From Asterias amurensis (lineage: Eukaryota; Echinodermata; Asteroidea; Forcipulatida; Asteriidae): a DNA stretch of 64,000 nt. Below are positions 11,137 through 38,200 of the stretch, one piece after another (within the stretch, counting starts at the first letter, position 1; the number at the start of each line of letters is the position of its first letter). The DNA lies in the NCBI RefSeq assembly GCF_032118995.1, contig NC_092650.1, positions 21,514,501 through 21,578,500 on the forward strand, in the 5' to 3' direction. Below the pieces are notes generated by a model. It was not told the DNA's origin. It did not search any database and saw only the letters and a program-made list of their open reading frames with translations. Both the position numbers and the translations under genes were made by a program.

Positions 11137-11375
11137 TAGAAGAGTTTGCGGTAACACCATGTAATAACAATCTCTAAATGAGTTGGGGTGGTTCTGAAAA
11201 GAACCGTTGGGTTAACTCGACGTTTCGATCAGTATGCTCTGATCGTCTTCTGGAGAAAGAAGACGATCAGAGCATACTGATCGAAACGTCGAGTTAACCC
11301 AACGGTTCTTTTCAGAACCACCCCAACTCATTTAGAGATTGTTATTACATGGTGTTACCGCAAACTCTTCTATAT
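11137..11375. mobile_element. Near-perfect palindrome, family H
   Basis: Two arms of about 115 bp, TAGAAGAGTTTGCGGTAACA... and inverse, surround a TGGAGAAAGA centre. Each arm holds GACGATCAGAGCATACTGAT CGAAACG. Fragments at 2645-2998, 28905-28965 and 36588-36845. Confidence 0.85.
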
Positions 11376-11828
11376 CTTATCTCCACCATGCAAAGTTTCA
11401 AATCCTACTTTTTAGTTTATTAAAAACTGTTTTAATTAGTTCAGATTAATTATTTTTGAAAATGACTAACAAAATTTTGAGATTTTTTTGATAAAAAAGT
11501 GACTAGTAACAATGTGGTAAAGTGGTTTTATGTTCACACAAACCAGAGAAGTGAGCCCTTGCAGTTTAGTAACCTTTGGCCTCTATCTGCCATACTTGCC
11601 ATTTTTCAGAGTAAAATTTGATGTAAAAATTATGGTAAAACGTGCGTCGCCTAAAAGGCCCACTACACTGTAAAACCACATGACCAGAATCAAAACGAGA
11701 AAATCTTCCCGATTTCTGACAACATGCTTTTTACCTGTTTTAACTTGAACAATAGTTGCCTTATTGACCAGTAAGAGGAACTTTATCTCATTTGTCTCTT
11801 CGGTTAAGTATACTTCATTATTCAATGG

Positions 11829-12207
11829 ATTAAAAGGAAAAGTACACATCTGGTAGTTACTCAAAACAAATATTCTCTTAAAAACTGACTTGGTAACGAG
11901 CATTGGAGAGCTTTTGATAGTGTAAAACATTGTGGGAAACGACTCCCTCTGAAGTAACGTAGTTTTAGAGAAAGAGGTAATTTCTCACTAAAATAATGAA
12001 ATAGTTCTAGCTAGAAGTCTTTTATTCTTATCAGAAAGCACAAAAATTCGTCCAACAAGGGTGTTTTTTCTTTCACCATTTTCTCGCAACTTCGATGACC
12101 AATTGAGCTCAAATTTGCACAGGCTTGTTATTTTATGCTTTTGATGGGATACACTAAGTGAGGACACTGGTCTTTGACAATTACCAAACGTGTACCTTCC
12201 CTTTAAA
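11829..12207. mobile_element. Foldback MITE, family B
   Basis: TTAAAAGGAAAAGTACACAT to GTGTACCTTCCCTTTAA, with the central TTCTAGCTAGAAGTC hairpin. It lies in the presumed 3' flank of BOP1. Confidence 0.85.
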
Positions 12208-12242
12208 GGGTAAAAATCTCTGCCTGTGGTCCAGTGTTAAAA

Positions 12243-12360
12243 TCAAGCCCAGGCGTGGATTTCACAAAGAGTTAAGACTAGTCTTGTCTTGAGTTAGGAC
12301 TACCCTTAAGTTTTTAATATCTCCTAGGCACAGTCCTAACTCTTTAAGAAATCGACCCCT
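12243..12360. mobile_element. Foldback MITE, family D
   Basis: GTGGATTTCACAAAGAGTTA and its inverse AACTCTTTAAGAAATCGACC bracket AGTCTTGTCTTGAGTTAGGA. Confidence 0.75.
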
Positions 12361-12545
12361 GATCTGAAATAAAGTAACCTTTAAATAAGCCATTCATGTA
12401 TAGAGTCGTATTGTGCTGTCTGCACTTAAGAAATGGAACGGTTTCGGTATCTTCTTATGACATTTTTGTTTTCTTTGAGAAGAAGTGAAACATCTCACTG
12501 AAATAAAGTAAGCTTTTTGTCTTGAAGATGGGAAAAACAAGCGCT

Positions 12546-27417
<14,872 letters not shown>

Positions 27418-28083
27418 TTTGATGAAAATCTCTACACACACTGTGCACAGAGACGTGTAGATCGTGTGCAAACCTATGCGATCAATTTGGGAGACGAACA
27501 CGTTTTTTGATCACGTCTGTTACCCAGTTTGCTTTACCGTTACAAATCATGATTGTGACGTCGAGGTACATGGTCATCTAGAAAATTTATTTCGGCAACC
27601 ATGAGAATCAACAGAGGGCGCTGTTTCAAAGTAGTGGTTTTTAACTTTCGTTTGCTGTTGTTTTTCGGGTGCAATGTGTGTGTGGTGAGGGCGCACAAGA
27701 ATTCCCTGATTATGATAGAAAGTGTGTGCAGCACAAGGTTGACGTGGGTGGAGTCAAAAGGTGGGTGTGTTTCATAATCATAGCGCAAAGGGTGTGTTTT
27801 TATCTTAACAGTTCCAGTTATCAAATTACAAAAACATGTACATATAGTTTGCAGCAGAGAAATTCAGTAGCTGCCTCTGGCTAGTTGTTTTAGTCCCTAG
27901 TTTGTTATTTAGACTTTTTAGTTAGAAAATAAAAAGTTATGAAATCAAGGATGGAGTAAATATTGAGTTTCAAATTCATAGTTATCAAGACAAGAGGAGA
28001 CCTAAATTAAAAATAATGTGTAATAGAGTGTGTAGGTCTATGTTAGTTGCGATAATGTATTGTATCACTCCTGCGCCGTCGGG

Positions 28084-28256
28084 ACTAAGGCCGTGTCCAA
28101 AATGGCGACTTCGGCTACAGCTATGGCTAGATCGCGCGCGTTTGCTATTCTTCAACACTGGTAGACGCGCTGATCTAGACGTAGCTGTAGCCGAAGTCGT
28201 TGTTTCGGACACGGCCTCAGTCAGGAGGGACCATTGGTTACGGTTATCGCAACGAG
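28084..28256. mobile_element. Foldback MITE, GGCCGTGTCC ends
   Basis: AAGGCCGTGTCCAAAATGGC and its inverse (GTTTCGGACACGGCCT) plus CGACTTCGGCTACAGCTA / TAGCTGTAGCCGAAGTCG form arms of about 60 bp. It lies between the BOP1 and ANO10 start sites. Confidence 0.85.
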
Positions 28257-28946
28257 GCATATGTCACATGTGTACTAACAACAAGGAAGTAGGCCTAGCC
28301 CTGGTGGTATCTGCTGCTAACTTCACCAGTCACCAGCCATGGGATTTACGTCATGGTGGGAGCATGGACGACTCTGTCCTCTGTCATGTCCGTCCGGGAT
28401 AACTCTTTGTTTCCTGCCACCACTTTTTCATTCATATTTACAAAAAATTAAAAGGGATATCATCGAACTAGAAACTTACTATAAATATATTATTTCAGAA
28501 CAAGTGAAAAAGTTGTGGCGTGAAACTTTTCCCTCCTCCGGCACACTGACTGACGTCCTACCAGGGCTAGATCGTATACAAAAAAATTAGATGAGGTCTG
28601 CAGTATAGAACCATGTGTACATCTCTTTTGAGAAGAGAGTAAATTTAACAACAAAAATGGGTTCAAAACCCACTCTAGTCTATCATTTTTTCTTTGTTCA
28701 ACCCCCAAATGTGGTTATTTTGTCGCAGGAGTCGGCAATCAGCCACAAAACAAAGTAAAACAAAATTATAATGGAAAACATACCCTCATAACTAAAAACC
28801 ATAAAATTATATCTGCCCATAAAACTGATCTAGAATATTAAGATGAGGGTAACTGATCAGTAAAACAATATGACATTACTCACAACTCAAGTTAATAATG
28901 TCCTGAAGACGATAAGAGCATACTGATTGAATTGTTGAGGTGTCAA

Positions 28947-29188
28947 CCACCAGGGCCCACATTTCATGGCTCTGCTTTCCGCTGAATTCTGCACTATCGG
29001 TCATCATTTTCCACTTACATGCAAGTGCCGAATTAATGCGCTAGCTTTGTAACCAGAGAAGGCCTAATAGTATGATAATGCACCCAAAAATTTGCTCCTA
29101 ACCCATGAATGCTTGACGTAAGCATGAAATTTCCTGCTTCAGTAAGCGCCAAGTCCTTGCTTACGGAGCCATGAAATTGGGCCCATCC
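28947..29188. mobile_element. Foldback MITE, family G-like
   Basis: GGGCCCACATTTCATGGCTC and its inverse GAGCCATGAAATTGGGCCC. Ends about 95 bp before the ANO10 coding exon. Confidence 0.75.
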
Positions 29189-29282
29189 AGTTCTTTTCAG
29201 AACCAACACTGATAATACACTTGGGCTACCACAAACCTCACTTGAGAACAGTTCTTTAATACTTTGTTCATTTCACTCGCAG

Positions 29283-32200
29283 CTAAAGCATCATGCCAGC
29301 CATTCAACGTGTAGGCGTGGATGCTCAGGTCAACGGCCACAGTCATTCTCATGACTTGGATGATGACCACCACCACCATGAACACCATAGCCATAGCATA
29401 CAGGACGTCAACGATGACATCTTGACGCATGAAGACGGTCAGTTCAGATCGCTGGTTATCATGGAGATATCTGAGAAAACAACCAATGAGACCAGACGAT
29501 GGATGATAGAACGAATTGAGGCACCAGAGGAGAAGGATGGAGCTGGTAAAGGAAACAGATTTTTGCCTTTTTTTTATTTTTGCCTGTTTTTGCCTTAAAG
29601 GCAGTGGACACTATTGGTAATTGTCAAAGACTAGCCTTCACTGTTGGTGTATCTCAACATATGCATAAAATAACAAACCTTTGTAAATTTGAGCTCAATC
29701 GGTCATTGAACTTGCAAGACTTGCAAGATAATAATGAAGAAGAAAAAAAAATTGAGGGGCTGGGTATTTTTTGACAAGTGTTCAGGTTGGACAGCCCTAA
29801 AGCTGGTCACCTGTTTCATTTTGCCACTTACTGGCTTGTTATTTCGTAATAAATTTGACTGCAGTGGCTCAATTGTCTCTTAACGAAAACCGTGACGATT
29901 TGAGCAAGACACTTGCGGTTAATTATAAACTTATCAACGGTTTAAAATATCCAGCAGGTTCACCAAAAGCAAATGTTCATTTTCTTCATATCAGGTTTGA
30001 AAGCTAGACAGTCTGTCGGGCAAGATGGTGAGGGAACCGTCCTGGAGATTGGAGCCACCAGGGAGCGACTTCTTGAAGGAGCAGAGATAGCTTGCCTCAA
30101 GAAGAAGTGCAAGGATGGAACGGTGCGAGAATTCAACAGAGTCCATGCTGACCAGTTTGAGTGTGAAGGTAAAATAAGTTAACTAAACATGGAACTCCCT
30201 CAAATAGTAGAGGCTTTCGTATCAGGATTGGGGTTATAGTAGATCTTTACTGTAACTTTCTTTGCTCTATTAAACCAAGGACCTATAAGGTTTGGGTTCA
30301 GTCCCTTAACTGACTGCGTTGGTTTCCCTTGAAAAAAATTTCCTGTGTTTTTTTTTCCTTTCTTGTCTTCTCGTCATTGGGTTCTTGGCTAATACAGTGA
30401 TTAAGTTCGCTTTTCTGAGAATCCTAGGCTTCACAACCAGAATAAATGAAATGTGAAATAATAATGATTAAACCACATCTATTGGGCGCATTTCACCAAC
30501 AAACAGCAAAAAGTTAAAAAATTACACATACAACTGTACAATAACAAATTAGCCAAAAGCTTGTTTTGAAAAAAAAGTCTTAAGCTTAGCCTTACAGGGA
30601 AGGTACATGTTTGGTAATTATACTCAAAACAAATACTAACTTAAAAACTGACTTGGTAATGAGCATTGGAGAGCTGTTGATAGTATAAAACATTGTGGGA
30701 AAGGACTCCCTCTGAAGTAACGTAGATTTTTTAAAAAGAGGTATTTTCTCACTGAAACATTAAAAGACTTCTAGCGTGATGTCTTTTATTCCTATCCGAA
30801 AGCACACAAATTCGTCCAACAAGGGTGTTTTTTTTCTTTCATCATTTTCTCGCAACTTGGATGATCAATTGAGTCAAAATTGAGGTTTGTTATTTTATGC
30901 TTATGTTGGGATACACCAATTGAGAAGACTGGTCTTTGACAATTACCAAACGAGTTCAGTGCCTTTAAAACCAAAAGAGACTGTTTCAATTGAATGTGTT
31001 AGGGTAATCCATTCCAAATGATTCGTGCAGCTTGAGTGAATTACCTGTCCAGACGGTGGATGTTTGCATTGTTGACACCGATTGAAAATTTCAATTGCAA
31101 AAGAAGTTTTTTTATACAACCGATCCTCACATTACGAACCCATCAACATGGTTGACAAAAATAAAGTACTATAAAGGCAGAAATAAGAGGGTAAGATCGT
31201 CCAAAAATGGAGAAAAAAAAATAGACTTTTTTTTTTACGTTTTGAAATTTGTGATATATAAAAAACGGAAAGTTTGAGACTAAAATCAGACTATGCCTGC
31301 CTTTTTTGCAAGAGGGGGGGGGAGGTGTCAGAATTTTCTTTTTCTTTATGTTTTAGTAAACAAGTGCTGTTATGTTTTTTATAGTTTTTTGGTCTGAGGG
31401 AAGGGGGGGCGGTGACCCCTTTTCCTTCAAAAAAAAATTTTCAGGCTCTGAAGGAAAGAGCCTCTGGCATCCCTGCCATTATTTTTACCTTTTTGCACAA
31501 TGAAACTATTTTTTTATTGAACTGCAGAGAACCATTTCCTGACAACCTGTGATTGCCAGCATATCATATACTACTTACTTCTCCATGTCCGCAACCCCAA
31601 GACTAGCACTATCCCAGGAACTGAAGATGTTATGCTGTATGAGAAACAGAGGATCAGTAAGTACAGGCATTACCCTTTAAAAGGTCCAAGTACTTTTTGT
31701 AGGACAATAAAACACAATGTCCACAGAACTACAGCAAACTTACATAGTTTGAAGATAATGATAGTAGAAAGCTTCCCTGAAAGTATTACTTGCTGAGGAG
31801 CTGTAGTTTTTGAAAAATGAGTAAAACAATGTTAGGAAAATAATTTTCATCTCAGTGATCATGAGACAAAAATTATTTCAGCATGTAAAAACGTATTTTC
31901 ATGACATTGTTTTCCTAGTTTCTCAAAAATTACAGCACCTCAGCAACTAATACTGTAAGGTATGCTTTCTACTACACACTGGCCGCTTCAGTCTACGCTC
32001 AGCATCCGACACTACTCGCCTCATGGAATCTAACTCAATCAAGCTTCTTATGTCACACTTTCAAGTCACACTTTCTCACATTTTGCTCCACACACCTGGA
32101 ATGCACTCTCCATCTCAATCAGGAAATCCGACTCTCTTCAAACATTTAAGAAGTGTATCAAACATTCTCTATATTCTATCTAATGCGCTGCGTTCTTGAC

Positions 32201-35200
32201 GCAGTGGCGCTATATAAATGCCCTATATGTATGTACGTATTTATGTAATATTGTTACCTAATGTTTGATTGCAGTTCCCAAGTGCATGGATGCCAATATT
32301 GTGACCCATCTCTACCCTCTGCACATCGCGAGTGAGCTCTCGTCACTCACTAAGATATGGTACAAGAGTTTCAACAGCCTTAATGCACAGCCTATTGGTA
32401 AGGAAGGACTTGACGAAGTGGTAGATTTTTTTCACCGTGTATATATTATTATTTTTTCTTTTCACCCCTCCCATCATTTTAAACAATTTCTGACGAAATT
32501 ACAAAGATAGTATAATTTTTCAGCACTTTTTTGTTGTTGAGAAAATCAGTTTAAAGGCAGTGGACACTATTGGTAATTGTAAAAGACTAGCCTTCACAGT
32601 TGGTGTATCTCAACATTTATGCATAAAATAACAAACCTGTGAAAATTTGAGCTCGATTGGTCGCTGGAGTCGCGAGATAACTATGAAAGAAAAAAACACC
32701 CTTGTCACACGATGCTGTGTGCTTTCAGATGCTTGATTTTGAGACATCAAATTTGTGGAAAATTACTTCTTTCTTGAAAACTATGTCACTTCAGAGGGAG
32801 CCGTTTCTCACAATGTGTTATACTACCAACCTCTCCCCATTAGTTGTTACCAAGTAAGGTTTTATGCTGATAATTATTTTGAGTAATTACCAATAGTGTC
32901 CACTGCCTTTAAAACAACAATTAAGATGCACCAGGATTTGTTGGAAAATATGAAATATATGCAAAAGATTGAATCGGCTAAACTCTTGGCCATAAAAAAG
33001 CCACGGCTAATAAGTGGCCATGGTATGCTGGAACCTTGTACTTGCCTCCCATAGACTGAATACAATTACAAGCAATGGTGACAGCCTATCAGTCTCTCAT
33101 CATCTGAGATTTAGAGCATGATTTCCAGTCTGTCTGGTTCCTACTCGGCATCTTTCTTCTGGAATCTTTAGTTATTATGTGTGCAATCTTTGGTTTCATT
33201 ATGTAGAATAAAAATGACAATGTAGAGAAGTGCATAGGGAAGTTGATCCTCTACATAATGGCATCGTAGACAGGATTGAGCATTCCACCATTTTACTAAT
33301 TTATTGTTAATATTTTGCTACTGTCTCTGCCAAGTCTGTACAAAAGTAATACAAATTTCTAATGGTGTTGTTTCAGAAAAAATTCGTGAGTATTTTGGTG
33401 AAGCCCTGGCCATCTACTTCTCCTTCCTGGGATTCTACACGGCCGCCCTGGTCCTACCGGCCAGTGTGGGTCTCCTGTACTATCTCATCACCTTCTGGGG
33501 ACCTCCGAGTCATGGCTACGCGGTGTTCGCCGTCTTCAATCTCATCTGGACCACACTCTTCCTGGAGGCGTGGAAGCGTAAGTGCTCGGCGATGGCCTAC
33601 TCCTGGGGCACTTATGGCATGGTGAAGTTTGAGGAGCCTCGCCCGCAGTTTTACGGACCGCTGCACCGCAACCCGATCACTGGGCGTGAGGAGCCTTCTT
33701 ATCCTAAATGGAAACGTGTCCTCAAAAAGGTAATCTTTCAGGAAATAATAATATTCAGATTTTATATAGTGCTTTATACACCATATCTTAAAGCGCTTCC
33801 AGCATTATTACCCTAATCACTGGGCCATTTCATTCCTTAAACCATCTCAGCTCCCTGGGGAGTAAACAGTCTGTGCCGCCAAATATGTAGCACACTAAGC
33901 TAAACCAACCACAAGAACCAACTCCTGCCCTCACAGGTACCAATTTACCCCTGGGTGGAGAGAAGCAATTGTAGTAAAGTGTCTTGCTCAGGGACACAGG
34001 TGTCTCAACAGGGACTCGAACCCACACTATGCTGAACAGAAACACCAGAGCTTGAGTTCGGTGCCTTTATCGATTGGCCACACCACTCTTTGTTGAAGAG
34101 GCTTTCCTCCTGCAATGAAGTTAATTAGGCTAGAGAAGATGTATTGATACAGCTTCAACTCGCCAGGCAATAATTGAATTAATTAAATTTTTTAATAAGG
34201 TCGGTGTGTCCATCCCCGTCATCATCTTCTTCCTACTGGTGTCATTTGCCATCATGCTCGGCAGCTTCACCTGTGAGGATTACATCAAAAGCAAGATGGA
34301 CATCACTAAGATGCCTGGCCAGGGCTTGTTCCTCCTACCTAGCATGGTCTACGCGGTCACCATCGTCATCATCAACAAGTTCTATCGGCAGTTGGCGTCA
34401 TTCCTCAATGACTGGGGTAAGTTTGACTTTATACTACAACAAAGTGACCTTTGTCAATTTCATAACAGGTTGTTGGCAAACCATAAGTGTTTGAGTTTTT
34501 AAAGGGATTTTATACGTTTGATAATTGGAAACCACTGTTTCAATCCCATATAAGTGTAGATATCTACCATAAAAAAAAACCAAAAATCATTTCAAAATTT
34601 ACCCAGTCAGTTTCCCTTGTGGTTTATATTGACATCTGAAACAAAAAGTCACATCCTGTTAAGGTGATCCCCTGGCTGCCGCTTCTCAGGTTGTATCGTA
34701 ACTTGGGTGTGATCCCTGGCTACACGGCAGTTAGCGGTTGTATGGCTTCTGACTGGCACCCCCGAACAAAGATATTGACAAAATATGGACACCGCCAATA
34801 TAGGGCTAGATAGCTCAGATAGGTAGAGCGCCAGCATGTTAATCCGGAGGTCGTTGGTTCGAATCTTACTCTAGTCAACTCTTTGTTCAACCCCAAAAAT
34901 CATAAAGTAACCCGTCAAAATGTCCTTTCAAAAGATGGTAGATATTAATTACACAATATTGCCAAAAATCTGGAGCAGTTATGTCCACGCAGGAAGAATA
35001 ATCTGCAGTTGAAATGCACAATATGGGAATCGTTACTGTCAGTAATGGTTCTCAGATTAAAAAATTTTGGATAAAAAGTTATATCTTTTTCTATAACCCC
35101 AGTACTTCGAAGTGAAAAGTTTTGCAAAAAGTATTTTGCTATCCAAAGGTGATGTACTTCTGCCATTAATCTTAACAAGTAAGTTTTATTGCCATATTTT

Positions 35201-38200
35201 CAGATTCATTGACTTTTGTCTTTTTATCTTTATCTAACTTTTGTTTTCATACACATCACTTTGAGGCCACTTTGAGGCTATTCTGTATTTGTTTGGTCAA
35301 TTAAATATAAGAAACAGTACACAGGCCACATAAACAAAAAATTTAATAGATGTTAAATTTGCATCGGGGATAAAGAATATTAATTTTTGGTTTTTACCCA
35401 TATACACCGATGTGTGTAGCACTGTATACTCAGTACTTTCCCGAGTCCTGTGAAAAAAATCACAGGCATTTTACTCGGGTGGGATTCGAACCCACGACCT
35501 TTGCAATTCTAGAGCAGTGTCATACCAACTAGACCACCGAGATTGCCCGGTATCTAGAGGCACTCTAGAGGCGAGTAAAATGCCTGTGATTTTTTTCACA
35601 GGACTCGGGAAAGTACCGAGTATACAGTAATACACACATCGGTGTATATGGGTAAAAACCCCCCCCAAAAAAATTAATATTAAAAAAAATTGTTGATCGT
35701 CTTTTTTTTTTGCGGATGGGGGAGGGAGGGTGGTTTTTATTTTTATTTTTTTATATTTTTTTTTATAGTTTTGTTGACATGCCAAATATGAAATCAAGAA
35801 TAAATAAATCATCAAAATCACTATAAAACAGAGGGTTTGTGTGTTTTTGATGTTTTCAATAGTTTTGTCAAACAATTTAACTCCTAGATGACATTTTCTG
35901 TAAACTTTTTCAAACAACTAAGCACAGTGTAGCCCAAGTAAATACTTGAAGAATTGTTCTTGCTTTGCCAACATGAATAAAAACATTCTTTAAACATCTT
36001 CGGGCGGGGACAATCAACAAGTTTTTTAAATTTTAATTGGCCTAATGGATACTTTTTTTTTGTTTTAGAGAATCACCGTCTGCATTCAACGTATGAAAAC
36101 AACCTGATCATGAAGTTGGTTGTGGTAAGTTAATAAGTTAATAATAACAGACATTTATTTTGCACGACACCTATATTAATATACTCTCTTGCACATTACA
36201 AGAAATTAAGAAAATGCAGAGAAAAAAGAAATGCAAAAAACACAAATAGATCAAGAGGGAATGAAATGTACACAAATGCCTGATTACCTAGGGTAATCTA
36301 TAAAGTTTATCTTATAATAAAAGGAATATGGAGTAGACGTTTTCAAGTTATTGTAAAGTGATCTAAGTGTATCTGCGAGGTCTAATGAAAACCTTTGCAA
36401 TGTCGGTTTGTAACGGACTTCTTGTAATATGGATGATTCATAAATACAGCACTTCCTTCTCAGTTAACCTTGGAGAAGGGAGTTAAGGGATTTTTTTCTA
36501 AAAATAATCCACCTTTGTTACTCAGCACCTTCCGAGCAGTTTGGGACCTTGATGGCTTATGTAAATGTGAAAGAACATGTACTGACCTCACACTCGGTGG
36601 TTGACAACTCAACGTTTCGATCAGTATGCTCTGTAAGAGATGTTAAATTTGCATCGGGGATAAAGAACATTAATTTTTTTTACACCGATGTGTGTTAGCA
36701 CTGTATACTGAGTACTTTCCCGAGTCCTGTTACTCTGATCGTCTTCCACGTTTTTCAGTATGCTCTGATCGTCTTCAACAGTTTCTTTTACAGAAACAAA
36801 GCTACTTAAAAAGATTTACACTTGGTGCTACCGCAAACCTCACCGGATTATAAAGTTTAAACTCATACTTTACAAGATTTTCAATATTTCACTTTTATCT
36901 TACCTTACTTTTCATATGTGAATTTGTTTTCCTCCAACTGCAACCTTATTTATCTTTTTTCTTTTTATTTTAGCTCAACCAATTAAATTTGTTTTTGATT
37001 CCCAACAGTTTGATTTTGCCAATTGCTTCATGGCCCTGTTTTACATTGCCTTCTACCAACAAGACATGCTCAGACTGAAAAAGGTAGGACAATCCACCAT
37101 ACATATTTAGAGAGTGTGGTTGTTAACATGAGTCATCTAAAAACCTTTTGGTCACACAACCTGGGCTCGATTTCACAAAGCACTGAGATTTATTTTAATT
37201 AGTTTTAACCTTACACCGATGTGTAATTAAAGCCATTGGACACTTTCGGTAAACAGTATATTGTCCAAAGGCCCACACTTCGTGTGGTTGTTAACATGAG
37301 TCATCTAAAAACCTTTTGGTCACACAACCTGGGCTCGATTTCACAAAGCACTGAGATTTATTTTATAATTAGTTTTAACCTTACACCGATGTGTAATTAA
37401 AGCCATTGGACACTTTCGGTAAACAGTATATTGTCCAAAGGCCCACACTTCGTGTATCACAACTTATATATAAAATAACAAACCTGTGAAAATTTAGGCT
37501 CAATTGGTCATCGGAGTCGGGAGAAAATAACGGGAAAACCCACCCTTTTTCCGCATGTTTCGCCGTGTCATGACATGTGTTTAAAATAAATCCGTAATTC
37601 TCATTATCGAGAATTGAGTTTGTTTTAATGTTTTCTCAAAAAGTAAACCGTTTCATGGAATAATATTTCAAGAAAAGTCCTTCACCATTACCTTCTGTAA
37701 ACCCTGTAAGTTATTTGTAAATCTGTGAACTTTTATTTTTGTTTCTGTTCCAAAAGTGTATAATGGCTTTAAGCACTGTGTTTCTCAGTTCTTCTCCGAG
37801 TTCTATGTACAAACCCAGAGGCAAATTATTTGAAGCATGCTGTTCGTTTTCAAGCACAGAAGAACAGGTCCCTCATCATGCAGTTATGGGCTTCAAAGGA
37901 CCTGTCCTACTTGGTTTGAAAAAGCACATCATAAATTTATTATTATTGTTAATGCTTTTTCACTGCTGTATGAAATTGAGCACTGGTCGTAAATATTGTT
38001 GCAGACTTTCAAATCTCAGTTACAAACAAAATTGCCTGTTCATTAAACTAAGAAAAATTAATTAACAGCAGAAATACTATTTATTTACTCTCAGTACTTG
38101 GCGACCCTGTTGATCGTTCAGCAACTCATCGAGCAGTTCTTAGAGACGGGCCTCCCGTATCTCATCCTGCGCTTCTGGAGGAAAGCGGACAATGTCTTGG

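Larger units (their letters stand above)
27418..29282. promoter_or_regulatory. Divergent BOP1 / ANO10 intergenic region
   Basis: BOP1 (minus) starts at 27417. ANO10's first coding exon (plus) opens with a splice acceptor at 29281-29282, so an ANO10 5' UTR exon and both promoters probably lie within this ~1.9 kb. 27550-27557 has TGACGTCG. A foldback (28084-28256), a tRNA-like fragment (about 28655-28710), a family H fragment (28905-28965) and a family G MITE (28947-29188) occupy much of the rest. No TATA box could be assigned. Confidence 0.5.

Noticed and set aside
33362..33666. Alternative-frame ORFs overlapping ANO10 exon 5
   Set aside because: The in-frame ANO10 reading matches the family over the whole exon; the others are shadows.
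34804..34876. A functional tRNA-Asn gene
   Set aside because: Mismatches in the anticodon and T stems, and the same sequence recurs as halves in other repeats. Treated as a tRNA-derived repeat head.
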